From assembly GCA_029008875.1 (NCBI GenBank), contig JAQXJP010000018.1:1-64000 (forward strand): a DNA stretch of 64,000 bases, written 5' to 3'. This stretch comes from Lachnospiraceae bacterium (GTDB taxonomy: Bacteria; Bacillota; Clostridia; Lachnospirales; Lachnospiraceae). The notes beneath the pieces are model-generated. The model searched no databases and was not told the origin of the DNA. It saw only the letters and a program-made list of their open reading frames with translations. Below, one piece after another: positions 25,745 through 36,523 of the stretch; the stretch's first letter is position 1, and the number at the start of each line of letters is the position of its first letter. The position numbers and the translations under genes were made by a program.

Positions 25745-26899
25745 TTAATGCCTGGTGTATTTCTGCAGCATGGGAATGGTTTCCCTCATCACAGAGAGAG
25801 CATAATCAATCTCTTCCATGGTGGTGTGCACGGAAAAACTAAAGCGCACGGTGGAATCCAGCAGATTCTCCTTCAAACCGATTCCCTTCAGGGTCTTGCT
25901 GACCGAAGGCTTGTTGGAGGAGCAGGCGCTTCCCGCAGATACATATATCCCGCGGTCCTCCAGAGTGTGGAGCATCACCTCCGCCCGAACGCCCTGGATG
26001 CTGACACTCACAATGTGGGGCGCGTTCTCATGTGTGATTTTTCCGTTCACGCTCACACCGTCAATCCGTGTCACTTCCTGAATAAAATGATCCCGAAGTG
26101 CATATAGATGGGCAATCTTCGCCTCCGAGTCGGTGTAGATTTCCTCCGCCGCCACTCCAAGTCCCGCAATGGCCGGGACATTCTCCGTGCCGGAGCGCAT
26201 GCCCTTCTGCTGACCGCCGCCGAACAGGATGGGCTTGATCTTGGTCTTATCCTTGATGTACAAAAATCCGCTGCCCTTGGGGCCGTGAATCTTGTGACCG
26301 CTGACTGACAACAGGTCAATGTTGGCCTTTTTCGGTATTACAATCATTTTTCCGTAAGACTGAATGGCATCCACGTGAAAAAGGGTGCCCGGATTTTTGC
26401 TCTTGATGATCTTTCCCGCTTCCTCGATAGGTTCAATAGCGCCAATCTCATTGTTCACCTGCATGAGGGAAACCAGGATGGTGTCCGGCCGAATGGCCTG
26501 CTCTAGTTCCTCCAGAGAGATAATCCCGTCGGAATCCACGGACAGATAGGTCACTTCAAACCCGTTCTCCTCCAAAAATGCCATGGGGTTAGCCACCGAC
26601 GCATGCTCGATGCCGGTGGTGATAATATGCTTGCCTGCCCTCTGATTGGCCATGGCACTTCCGATAATCGCCAGATTGTTGGACTCGGTTCCGCCGGAGG
26701 TAAACACCACCTCCTTCTCCTGACATTTCAAGGTCTTGGCAATCTGCTTTCTGGCCTCATTCATCGCCTTTTCCGCATCCACGCCCTTCATGTGAAGGGA
26801 GGAGGGATTTCCGTATTCCAGGGTAAGCAGTTCCACCATTTTGGCGGCTGCCCTTTCACTGCATCTTGTAGTTGCTGAATTGTCTAAATATGCTTCCAT
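25745..26899 (-). CDS. Cysteine desulfurase (NifS/IscS-like), partner of ThiI
   Basis: The 384-residue PLP enzyme forms alanine and an enzyme-bound persulfide from cysteine. The PLP lysine is Lys203 in SVSGHKIHGPKG and the catalytic cysteine is Cys326 in SAGSACSSNK, in the long-loop (IscS/NifS group I) context. It lies 42 bp upstream of the rhodanese-less thiI, the arrangement of Bacillus nifZ-thiI, so tRNA thiolation is its probable main role. The gap to rsmE upstream is 11 bp, so the prmA-rsmE-desulfurase-thiI run looks like one operon. Confidence 0.95.
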   Translation of the reverse strand: MEAYLDNSATTRCSERAAAKMVELLTLEYGNPSSLHMKGVDAEKAMNEARKQIAKTLKCQEKEVVFTSGGTESNNLAIIGSAMANQRAGKHIITTGIEHASVANPMAFLEENGFEVTYLSVDSDGIISLEELEQAIRPDTILVSLMQVNNEIGAIEPIEEAGKIIKSKNPGTLFHVDAIQSYGKMIVIPKKANIDLLSVSGHKIHGPKGSGFLYIKDKTKIKPILFGGGQQKGMRSGTENVPAIAGLGVAAEEIYTDSEAKIAHLYALRDHFIQEVTRIDGVSVNGKITHENAPHIVSVSIQGVRAEVMLHTLEDRGIYVSAGSACSSNKPSVSKTLKGIGLKENLLDSTVRFSFSVHTTMEEIDYALSVMRETIPMLQKYTRH

Positions 26900-26910
26900 T
26901 TTGCTTCCTC

Positions 26911-27645
26911 TTATTCCTCAAGTTCGTACACCAGCATGGACAGTGTGGCAAATCCCGCAGTCTCCGTGCGAAGAATTCTCCTCCCTAGGGAAATACGCTT
27001 ATACTCCTCCGGCAAATCAATCTCTTCCGGTGAAAAACCACCCTCCGGCCCCACAAAAATGGCTACCGTCTGCCCTTTTTTAATTCCTCGTATCGTCTCT
27101 CTTGTGGCTTCCATCCCCCGCTCATTCTCATAGGGCACCAGCTTCACATCCATGGCGGATGCAAGGTCCAATGCTTTTTTCCAGGTTACCGGCATCTGCA
27201 CCTTGGGAATCACCGTCCGCTTCGACTGCTTTGCCGCACTTTCCGCGATGGTCTGCCAGCGCGTCACCTTGCTTTGGGCCTTCTTGTCGTCCAGCTTCAC
27301 CACACAGTTTTTCATGGCTACCGGGTAGATTTCGGAGATTCCAAGTTCCGTTGCCTTCTGGATGATGAGCTCCATCTTGTCCCCCTTGGGCAGCCCTTGA
27401 AAAAGGATGATTTTGTTGCCCAGTTCCGTCCCTCTCTCATCCACCTGATCGATGGTCGCCACAACCGCGTCATCCCGCACCTCTTCCAGATGGCAAAAAT
27501 ACGCCTTTCCCGAAGCATCGCTGATGCGAACACGCTCCCCGGCGCGCATGCGAAGCACATTCTTGATGTGATTGACATCGCTGCCGGTAATCATAATTTT
27601 TTCCTGCGCCTGGACCTGTTCGTCCTCCACGAAAAATTGATACAC
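26911..27645 (-). CDS. rsmE: 16S rRNA (uracil-1498-N3)-methyltransferase
   Basis: The 244-residue SPOUT-class methyltransferase modifies U1498 near the decoding site. It has an N-terminal PUA-like domain (HIKNVLRMRAGERVRISD) and a C-terminal knot with IFVGPEGGFSPEEID and SLGRRILRTETA, the SAM-binding loops. It follows prmA by 9 bp, the same pair as Bacillus yqeT-yqeU. Confidence 0.95.
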   Translation of the reverse strand: MYQFFVEDEQVQAQEKIMITGSDVNHIKNVLRMRAGERVRISDASGKAYFCHLEEVRDDAVVATIDQVDERGTELGNKIILFQGLPKGDKMELIIQKATELGISEIYPVAMKNCVVKLDDKKAQSKVTRWQTIAESAAKQSKRTVIPKVQMPVTWKKALDLASAMDVKLVPYENERGMEATRETIRGIKKGQTVAIFVGPEGGFSPEEIDLPEEYKRISLGRRILRTETAGFATLSMLVYELEE

Positions 27646-27654
27646 GCTACTCTC

Positions 27655-28743
27655 CTAATTCTTGCGGGCGGTAATGTTGACCCACTCGCCCTGATGATTC
27701 ACTTCCACCACCTCAAGACCCGCTGCCTCGATGGCTTCCTTGACTTCCCGCTCCTTGAAATCGATGATTCCGGAGGTGATAAAATAGCCGCCCCTTTTGA
27801 GGCGTGCCGGAATGATTGGCGCAAGGGCAATGATTACCGGTGCCAAAATGTTGGCAACCACAATCCCGTATGCCTCTTCTCCAACTTTCTCCTGAAGGGA
27901 AGCATCGTCAATCAGGTTTCCCACATAAAACTCGCCCAATTCCTCGGACAGATGATTGATTCGCATATTGTCCGCCGCACTAATCATGCAATCCGGGTCA
28001 AGGTCTGTTCCCACCACGTGATTTGCCCCAAGCTTCAGCGCCACAATGGACAAAATTCCACTTCCGCATCCTACATCCAGCACGTTGGGATGTTTCTCCT
28101 CCGGGGTGTATTCCCCGTTCCCCCGAATATACTTGAGCAGCTGTCGAATACAGAGCTGTGTGGTCTCATGTTTTCCGGTTCCAAAGGAAATTCCCGGGTC
28201 AATTTCAACCACAAACTTGTCCTTATCCTCTTCCTTCTGTTCTTCCCATGTAGGCTTAATCAAAATGTCATCAATATAGAAGGACTTGAAAAAGTTTTTC
28301 CAGTTATTAACCCAATCCAAGTCCTCTGTCTCAGAAGAAGTAATCGTTCCACTTCCGATATCAACCGTCTGGCGCAGTTCTTCCAACGCTTTTTTCACCG
28401 TAACCAGCAGCTTTACCTGCTCACTCTCTGTCATACCACTCTCCGGAAGGATTTCGGTTCCGGTGTTGGCATATGCGGTGGCAATCACGTCCTCCAAAGC
28501 ATCCTTATAGTCCGCAGATGCTTCCTCCCCATCTGCCACCTCAATATAGAAGCTCACATGGCTGGTTCCCTCATCCGGTGGAAGTTCCGGCAGAAAATCG
28601 ATGAACATCTCCGCCTGGTCCGCCTTGGATAATGGAATATTATCCTCGATTTCAATTCCCTCTATCCCCAGTTCCATCAACATGGAGCTCATATAATCTT
28701 CCGCTGCCGTGGTGGTCTCAATGGTATATTTTTTCCACTTCAT
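27655..28743 (-). CDS. prmA: Ribosomal protein L11 methyltransferase
   Basis: I start the gene at ATG 28743, after a GAAAGGATC site. The open frame continues upstream to 29109, but that part runs through the REP-like repeats and is not coding. The resulting 362-residue protein trimethylates L11. PrmA-specific features are the N-terminal recognition domain (KYTIETTTAAEDYMSSML), motif I VLDVGCGSGILSIVALKLGA, and NILAPVIIALAP. It carries two insertions relative to Bacillus PrmA (about 310 residues), around 85-150. It is followed tightly by rsmE. Confidence 0.94.
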   Translation of the reverse strand: MKWKKYTIETTTAAEDYMSSMLMELGIEGIEIEDNIPLSKADQAEMFIDFLPELPPDEGTSHVSFYIEVADGEEASADYKDALEDVIATAYANTGTEILPESGMTESEQVKLLVTVKKALEELRQTVDIGSGTITSSETEDLDWVNNWKNFFKSFYIDDILIKPTWEEQKEEDKDKFVVEIDPGISFGTGKHETTQLCIRQLLKYIRGNGEYTPEEKHPNVLDVGCGSGILSIVALKLGANHVVGTDLDPDCMISAADNMRINHLSEELGEFYVGNLIDDASLQEKVGEEAYGIVVANILAPVIIALAPIIPARLKRGGYFITSGIIDFKEREVKEAIEAAGLEVVEVNHQGEWVNITARKN

Positions 28744-28828
28744 CTTGCTGATCCTTTCTCTTCTTGGACTAAAGCGCACAATTAAAGATATATTACCCCA
28801 TTTCTCCCCAGAAATCAACTTCCCCTCC

Positions 28829-28916
28829 GGGGACGTATCTTTTTCACTCTGGGGACGTATCTTTTTCACTCTGGGGACGTATCTTTTTCGCGCGGGGACG
28901 TATCTTTTTCGAAAAA
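28829..28916. repeat. Four tandem 21-22 bp REP-like units upstream of prmA
   Basis: Copies of GGGGACGTATCTTTTTC start at 28829, 28851, 28873 and 28894, joined by ACTCT or GCGC. The last copy runs into the palindrome TTTTTCGAAAAA. The motif is the one found at 17305-17508. Orientation is the same for all four copies. Confidence 0.92.
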
Positions 28917-29020
28917 GACATGGAAAAGAGCGCTCCCCCTCTCTACGATAAAAGGGACTGTAAATGATACAGTCCCTTAAATCATAACTAAACTCTCTTA
29001 TTTTTGTTGAAAGACAATGA

Positions 29021-32000
29021 TTAGTTTTTGCTATCCTTGTCTGACTCCACATTCGTCTGTGCCTGTTTCTTCTTGTTATGCTCGTATACGTATACGCCTG
29101 CTGCGCCACAAGCTGCTACGATGAGTAACCACCACCAGTTCCAACGGCTCTTCTCGGAGCTTACTGCAAGTGGAGAATCTTCATCATCGATAGAAACCAC
29201 ATCTTCTTCCTCCTGGTCGCCTGCAACAAGAGGAGTATCCTCATCTGAGATTTCCTGCTCTTCCACTGCTGCATTGTTTGCGGTTGCAGTTCTTCCGGTA
29301 GCGGTAGCCGTAGTTGCAGGAGCTGTCGCTGCTGCGGGAACCATCTCGTCCACAAGAACAAATGCGGAAGGCTCCTCATTGGAAGCAACATATGTATTTG
29401 CGCTCTCTGCCGCGATTAACTGCTGAACTCTTGCAAGGGCATCTTCATATGCACTCTGTGCGGTATCTGCAGCTGTTCTCGCATCCTCTGCGTCGGCCTT
29501 TGCCTGTTCGTATGCTGCCAGAGCGTCCTCCAGTTCCTTCTGTGCATCTGCCAGTTCCTGTGCAGATACATTCGCGGTTCCAAGTAAGCTGTCTACCTTT
29601 TCCTGTGCCGCTACTGCCGCATCATAAGCATTCTGTGCCTTTTTCTCAAGATCTGTTGCGTAAGCATCTGCTGCAACAGCTGCAAGATATTCTGCTCTTG
29701 CCTCTGCAAGGTCAAATTCCTTATTTGCCACCTTAACTACGGCTTTTCCTTCAGCGATGGTAGCCTCAAGAAGTTCCTTGGTTGCCTGTGCCAGTTCGGC
29801 AACTGCCTTCTCATGAGCAGCTGCAGCTTTTTGTTGTGCAGCTTGGGCAAAAATCACTGCCACTTGTGCGACAGACTGTTCGCTCTTCGCAGATGCTAAT
29901 TCAGCCTTCGCCTTATTTAAATCGTTCTCATATTCTGACGCATCATCCCACTGAATGAGGCCACCTAAAATTTCATGATGCTGTCCCTTGTAGTAATCAT
30001 CATAAGTAGCCTGAGCATCAGCAAGTTTCTTCTCCGCATCAGCTACCTTCTGATCAGCATCTTCCTTCTCTGCAATCGCAGCATCCAATGCCTTTCCTGC
30101 CTCGAGCGCATCACTCTCCAATTCTGCATAGCTCTTGTGATATACCTTGTTTTCATCCGTATATCCGTCTGTGATATCGGAGATGGTCTTCTCCAATCCT
30201 GAAACTGCAGTTGCAAATGCATCTCTGGTATCGGTTGCATCGGAAATCTGCTTGGAAATGTTTGCCTGACTTGCATCCACATCGGAGTCGGTCTTTGCAT
30301 AGTGAGTTACCTCAGTCTTAAACTTTACAGACCAAGACTCTGAAACACCCGGATTGGTTTTCTCAATCGTATAATTTGAATAACCAGACAACTGGCTTTG
30401 TGTCAACCCATTTACATTCTTGACAAGTGCGGTCGGATAGTATATCTGCGCAGCATCCGTACTCTTTATTCCGTGACCGGTCTGGTCGCAAATCCATGTG
30501 CCATTCTTGTATGTATATGTAAAGTAGTCAATACCATACAAAGCCTTAGGAACGAGTCCCAAAGGATCTTTCCAGTCTCTTGCACGCAAAATTGCACCTT
30601 CAGGTAAAGAGGAAAGCTTTTTCGCTTCTCTACCACTCAAGTTTTGTGCTACTCCCTGTTCATGAGCAACATAAGAAATATCATAAGTTGTTTCAACAGC
30701 CTCCTGGTATACAACTTCATAGTCCTCATCTGCAATCTTTCCGGAAACAGCTGCATCAAATTCAGCTTTTGTATTATACACAGTTGCTTCTGCATCTGTA
30801 ACAGTTTCTGTCGTCATGCTGTACTCATACACATCAATCTGTCCGTCTTCGGAAATCTCATAAGAGTAGTATTTCACCTTTTCCCCGTTTTTCACAGTGT
30901 AAAGAGGCATATTGTCCACAACATCATAAGTAATGTCGCCTTCAAAATTCTCGGCGATAACGGTGCTTACCAAATCTCTGGTGAGGGTTTCCTCAGTCTC
31001 GCCTTCCTCTCTCTTAGACGCATCATTTAACTTCTGTTCAATGGCAATCACCGCTTTCTCATAGTCGTCATCGCTCAAGGAACCCAGATATGTGTTCGCA
31101 TCATCCAAATTCTTCTTTGCAATAGCAAGATCCGCATTTGCGCTGGAAAGAGCACTGTTTGCTGCATCAATTGCAGCCTTTGCTGCTGCCAACTCTTTCT
31201 CTTTTTCAGCAACTGCTACTGCATCTGCTCCCTGCTCTGCCTTTAATTCCTCAAGCTCATCCTCTAAATCTGCAATCGCCTTCTCCGCATCTGCCTTTGC
31301 CTGCTTCAACTCCTCGATTGCCTGCTCTTTTTCCGCAACATTGGTATTTGCAGCATCAAGTGCCTTGTTTGCCGCATCAAGCGCCTTGTTTGCCGCATCA
31401 AGTGCTGCTCCGGTTGTTGCTGTTTTTCCAAGTGCTCCCACTTCCTTCAGACTTGCTGCAGCGAGAGCCTTTGTGGCTTCCGCAAGTTCTGCTCTCGCTT
31501 CAATGGCAGCCTGCTCCTTTTCGTCCATGTCTGCCTTTGCAGCTACTTTTTTATCTTCCATTTCCTTTTGCAGTGCATCCGCTTTCTCAAGGGCAAGCTT
31601 TGCATCCGCTACGGCCTGTGCCGCATCGCTGCTCGCATCTGCAATCTTCTCATTTGCCAATTTGGAAGCCACATCTGCATCTGCTACGGCCTGCTCATAT
31701 GCAGCAACTGCATCCTCATATGCCTGTTTTGCCGCTTCTGCCTGTGCATCTGCCTCATCTGCTGCATCTTTTGCTGCCTGAGCATCATTTCCCGCTGCGG
31801 TAGCAAATTCATTTGCCTGGGAGCTTGTGGTAGAATTGTTCGCTCCGTCCAGGTTCTCCTGTGCGCTTTCCGCTGCATCCTGAGCATCCTGCTTATTCTC
31901 TGCTGCGCCCTGTGCTGCTTCCTCCACACCGGCAATCGCATCCTTCATATCTGCCAGGTCATCCGCAACTGTATTCTCACCCTCTGTGATGGCATCGGTT

Positions 32001-32326
32001 GCATCTTCCAAATCCTGCTGTGCGTGGTACTCTGCGATAACAGCCTTAGTCTCCTCAGTGATAATTCCTTCGCCGATGGTCAGGATTGCTTCCGCTCTTG
32101 TCAACTCTTCTGCTCCAATTGCCTGGCCCAGTGCCTGATCCGCTTCGCCAATAAGTTCAACGGTTGTTTTTTCTTCCTCATTATTCTGTACTGTATCCTC
32201 TAGCACAACATCTGCATAAACCACAGCCGGAACTGCGCTCTCAAGTGTTGTAAAAGTAATCATGGTAGCCATTGCTCCCATTACTGCTCTCTTTACGATT
32301 CCGTTTCCCAAATTTTTTCTTCTCAT
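29021..32326 (-). CDS. Large alanine-rich coiled-coil surface protein with C-terminal membrane anchor
   Basis: The start at ATG 32326 follows TAAGGAG; the frame is open further up without a ribosome site. The 1101-residue product has a signal peptide (basic MRRKN, hydrophobic stretch, cleavage likely after VVYA). Long Ala/Glu/Lys heptad stretches run from about 60-425, including three ALDAANK repeats. A folded middle part, rich in Tyr and Thr, follows (about 430-680), then a second coiled-coil arm (about 690-980). An acidic spacer holds the paired motif DEDTPL and DEDSPL before one membrane helix (RWNWWWLLIVAACGAAGVYVY) and a basic tail. There is no LPxTG. It is probably a rod-like surface protein; ligand unknown. 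Confidence 0.8.
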   Translation of the reverse strand: MRRKNLGNGIVKRAVMGAMATMITFTTLESAVPAVVYADVVLEDTVQNNEEEKTTVELIGEADQALGQAIGAEELTRAEAILTIGEGIITEETKAVIAEYHAQQDLEDATDAITEGENTVADDLADMKDAIAGVEEAAQGAAENKQDAQDAAESAQENLDGANNSTTSSQANEFATAAGNDAQAAKDAADEADAQAEAAKQAYEDAVAAYEQAVADADVASKLANEKIADASSDAAQAVADAKLALEKADALQKEMEDKKVAAKADMDEKEQAAIEARAELAEATKALAAASLKEVGALGKTATTGAALDAANKALDAANKALDAANTNVAEKEQAIEELKQAKADAEKAIADLEDELEELKAEQGADAVAVAEKEKELAAAKAAIDAANSALSSANADLAIAKKNLDDANTYLGSLSDDDYEKAVIAIEQKLNDASKREEGETEETLTRDLVSTVIAENFEGDITYDVVDNMPLYTVKNGEKVKYYSYEISEDGQIDVYEYSMTTETVTDAEATVYNTKAEFDAAVSGKIADEDYEVVYQEAVETTYDISYVAHEQGVAQNLSGREAKKLSSLPEGAILRARDWKDPLGLVPKALYGIDYFTYTYKNGTWICDQTGHGIKSTDAAQIYYPTALVKNVNGLTQSQLSGYSNYTIEKTNPGVSESWSVKFKTEVTHYAKTDSDVDASQANISKQISDATDTRDAFATAVSGLEKTISDITDGYTDENKVYHKSYAELESDALEAGKALDAAIAEKEDADQKVADAEKKLADAQATYDDYYKGQHHEILGGLIQWDDASEYENDLNKAKAELASAKSEQSVAQVAVIFAQAAQQKAAAAHEKAVAELAQATKELLEATIAEGKAVVKVANKEFDLAEARAEYLAAVAADAYATDLEKKAQNAYDAAVAAQEKVDSLLGTANVSAQELADAQKELEDALAAYEQAKADAEDARTAADTAQSAYEDALARVQQLIAAESANTYVASNEEPSAFVLVDEMVPAAATAPATTATATGRTATANNAAVEEQEISDEDTPLVAGDQEEEDVVSIDDEDSPLAVSSEKSRWNWWWLLIVAACGAAGVYVYEHNKKKQAQTNVESDKDSKN

Positions 32327-32378
32327 TATGTGCTCCTTACGTACCATAAAAATCACTTTTTTGTATCTTACAGGTAAC

Positions 32379-32412
32379 ACTATATCAGCCTTTGGTCACA
32401 CGACGGTCACAC
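32379..32412 (-). promoter_or_regulatory. Promoter with 11-bp spaced direct repeats GTGTGACC
   Basis: On the minus strand, GTGTGACC occurs twice with an 11-bp period (32405-32412 and 32394-32401) just upstream of a TATAGT -10 element (32379-32384). The -35 position (ACCGTC) is poor. One-turn direct repeats over a weak -35 are typical of activator sites for response regulators; the regulator is unknown. Confidence 0.45.
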
Positions 32413-32566
32413 CGTGACAAATTATGAAAAAGTTTTTTGTATGAAAACTTTCCTTTTCATCCGGTGATTCTAAGTCCAAGAATACAGATAAGATAATATG
32501 AAACAGCAGATCTATATGTAACACCTTATGCTTCATTTAGTTTCCGGGATATACATAGCAACTTGT

Positions 32567-32607
32567 TGCCCTCTGTACCCCGCGCACTTCTTCCCGCGGT
32601 ACGGGCA
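32567..32607. repeat. Single GGGGTAC-containing hairpin in the leader of the surface-protein gene
   Basis: TGCCC..GTACC.CGCG pairs with CGCGGTACGGGCA around an 8-nt loop. On the minus strand it contains GGGGTACAG, the start of the 52-bp array unit, so it may be a solitary diverged member. The rest of 32413-32684 shows no gene. Confidence 0.5.
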
Positions 32608-32684
32608 GTATCTTATTTAAGTGAAAACAAGCATATTTGATGTTGCTTTTGCCCACAGCTTCAAGCCAAAAGGAGCGTCCCCAC

Positions 32685-32722
32685 GAAAAAAAGCATCCAC
32701 GCTTTCTTTGCGCGAATGCTTC
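32685..32722 (-). terminator. Terminator of the J-domain gene
   Basis: On the minus strand, AGCATTCGCG and CGTGGATGCT pair and are followed by TTTTTTTC, directly past the stop codon at 32725. Confidence 0.8.
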
Positions 32723-32724
32723 TC

Positions 32725-33165
32725 TTAACCAAATACTTTGCTGAGCTGATCGTATTCCCGATTAATCTCCTGGAGGGTTTGTTTGTCCCCATCCAAATTG
32801 TCGGGATGATAAATCTTAATCAAATCCTTGTAACGCTTTTTGAGAGACTGCTTGCTTCCTACTCCGGTAAAGAACAACTCGCCCTTCACAACGGTGTGCG
32901 TCTGCGGAACACTTGCGTGTTGATGTTGTTCAGACTCATAGGCATGAACTCTGCTGTAAAAAGCCTTTTGACGTTCCACATGCTGTTTCTCGGTTGCCAG
33001 CTTCACAAGCTCCTCTTCCAGAATCTTGACTTTCATGTCAAAAAGTCTCTGTTGCTGCTCTAAACGTCTGTCCTCAATCTCTACTCTTCTGGTAAAAGCC
33101 TGTTGATCCATCTCTAATTTGCGTCTCTCTTCGTCCAATGCTCTGCGTTCTTCCTCAAGCGTCAT
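32725..33165 (-). CDS. Coiled-coil protein with C-terminal J domain
   Basis: I use ATG 33165, six nt behind AAGGA. The 146-residue protein begins with about 80 residues of charged heptads (TLEEERRALDEERRKLEMDQ), and ends in a minimal J domain, KKRYKDLIKIYHPDNLDGDK, holding the HPD tripeptide. It lacks the Gly/Phe and zinc-finger parts of DnaJ. It should therefore stimulate Hsp70 (DnaK) at a site or on a client set by the coiled coil. It lies downstream of dnaJ, separated by a terminator, and upstream of the surface-protein gene. No characterised relative comes to mind. Confidence 0.8.
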   Translation of the reverse strand: MTLEEERRALDEERRKLEMDQQAFTRRVEIEDRRLEQQQRLFDMKVKILEEELVKLATEKQHVERQKAFYSRVHAYESEQHQHASVPQTHTVVKGELFFTGVGSKQSLKKRYKDLIKIYHPDNLDGDKQTLQEINREYDQLSKVFG

Positions 33166-33268
33166 AGCAATTCCTTCCACAAGATATAGACAGATTAACC
33201 TACTAAATACGGAACTATCATACAATATTTTGTATTTCTATGCTATAGTCCATTTGTCCTATATCCGC

Positions 33269-33297
33269 AAAAAAATGACCGGCTTATGCGCCGGTCA
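33269..33297 (-). terminator. Terminator after dnaJ
   Basis: On the minus strand, GACCGGCGCATAAGCCGGTC is a GC-rich stem-loop followed by ATTTTTTT. It ends the hrcA-grpE-dnaK-dnaJ unit. Confidence 0.88.
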
Positions 33298-33325
33298 TCC
33301 ATGTATCGTTCCTTTTTCAGGCTTT

Positions 33326-34486
33326 TTACGGTTTCACATCGTCGATGGTTTCCTTTATTTTATCCATGAACCCTTTCTTTTTTCCGGTGGTTGCCGCGCC
33401 ACCCTCTTGTTTTAGAGAATTGCCGGAGGCCTCGTCAAACTTGCGCAGCAAATCCTTCGCTTCCTTGCTGAGGTTCGTAGGTGTGGACACAATCAAAGTG
33501 ACATAATGATCCCCTCGCATGGCTTTATTGCGCACAGAGGGAACCCCTTTGCCCTTCAAGCGGATGCGCGTACCGGTCTGTGTCCCCGGTGCAACCGTAT
33601 AGATAATCTCCCCATCCACGGTTTTTACGCGGATATCTCCGCCCAGGGCCGCAATCGGGAAAGAGATGGAAGCCTTGGAATAGATATCCATATCCTGGCG
33701 CTCGAACGCAGGGTTGCGCATCACCACAACCTCTACCAACACATCGCCCCTCGGTCCTCCGTTTTTGCCCGGCTCACCGAAACCGCGGATGCGCACTCTC
33801 TGCCCGTTGTCAATACCTGCAGGAATCTCCACAGTCTTCTTAATTTTCTTCACATTGTAACCCAATCCGTGACATTCCGGACACTTCTCCCGCACCACCT
33901 TGCCGGTTCCCTGACACTCCGGACAGGTCTGTACGTTCTGCATCATGCCGAACAGCGACTGGGTGGAATATACAACCTTTCCTTTACCGCCACACTTGGT
34001 ACAGGTTTCCGGGGAGGTTCCCGGCTTTGCCCCCGTGGTATGACAGGTTGGGCAGTCTTCCTTGTAGGTAAATTCGATTTCTTTTTCGCAGCCGAATACA
34101 GCCTCCTCAAAGCTGATGCGCAGTCCTACCCGGACATTGGCACCCGCCTGAGGCCCATTGTTGCTTCTGCCTCCGCCGCCAAAAAAGCTTCCGAACAAAT
34201 CTCCAAAGATATCGCTCATATCCATGCCGGAAAAATCAAAGCCCCCACCGCCGGCCTGATCAAATGCAGCATGACCAAACTGGTCATACTGGCGTCTCTT
34301 CTCCGGGTCACTGAGTACCGCATACGCCTCCTGGGCTTCCTTGAATTTCTCCTCACATTCTGTATCTCCCGGATGCATATCCGGATGATATTTTTTGGCA
34401 ACCTGACGAAACGCTTTCTTGATCTCGTCCTCAGATGCACCCTTTGAAATTCCTAAAACCTCATAATAATCTCTCTTATCTGCCAT
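33326..34486 (-). CDS. dnaJ: Chaperone protein DnaJ
   Basis: The 386-residue class I Hsp40 has an N-terminal J domain with [11 protein letters not shown] (HPD motif), a Gly/Phe region ([16 protein letters not shown]), a zinc-binding domain with four CxxCxGxG-type repeats ([32 protein letters not shown]), and C-terminal substrate-binding domains. It delivers unfolded substrates to DnaK and stimulates its ATPase. It is the last gene of the CIRCE-controlled heat-shock operon, 104 bp after dnaK. Confidence 0.98.
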   Translation of the reverse strand: MADKRDYYEVLGISKGASEDEIKKAFRQVAKKYHPDMHPGDTECEEKFKEAQEAYAVLSDPEKRRQYDQFGHAAFDQAGGGGFDFSGMDMSDIFGDLFGSFFGGGGRSNNGPQAGANVRVGLRISFEEAVFGCEKEIEFTYKEDCPTCHTTGAKPGTSPETCTKCGGKGKVVYSTQSLFGMMQNVQTCPECQGTGKVVREKCPECHGLGYNVKKIKKTVEIPAGIDNGQRVRIRGFGEPGKNGGPRGDVLVEVVVMRNPAFERQDMDIYSKASISFPIAALGGDIRVKTVDGEIIYTVAPGTQTGTRIRLKGKGVPSVRNKAMRGDHYVTLIVSTPTNLSKEAKDLLRKFDEASGNSLKQEGGAATTGKKKGFMDKIKETIDDVKP

Positions 34487-34590
34487 CTTTCATATCCTTA
34501 TATCCGCATATAGGGCTCCCGGAAAAATCCGGAAACCCCATACGTTTTTCTTATTTCTATCCTACGCTCTGCAGACAACTGTCTCCGCTC

Positions 34591-36504
<1,914 letters not shown>

Positions 36505-36523
36505 TTAAAAAATAAATGTGCTA

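Noticed and set aside
24500-26107. 535-residue plus-strand frame
   Set aside because: It is antisense to thiI and the cysteine desulfurase, both of which have complete motifs. Similar long antisense frames at 6792, 14645, 17588 and 38686 were dropped for the same reason.
28744-29109. N-terminal extension of prmA to 484 residues
   Set aside because: The added part translates the REP-like repeats; homology to PrmA begins at KYTIETTTAAEDY.
29021-29170. LPxTG sortase anchor on the surface rod
   Set aside because: The C-terminal region has DEDTPL/DEDSPL and a membrane helix with basic tail but no LPxTG-like motif.
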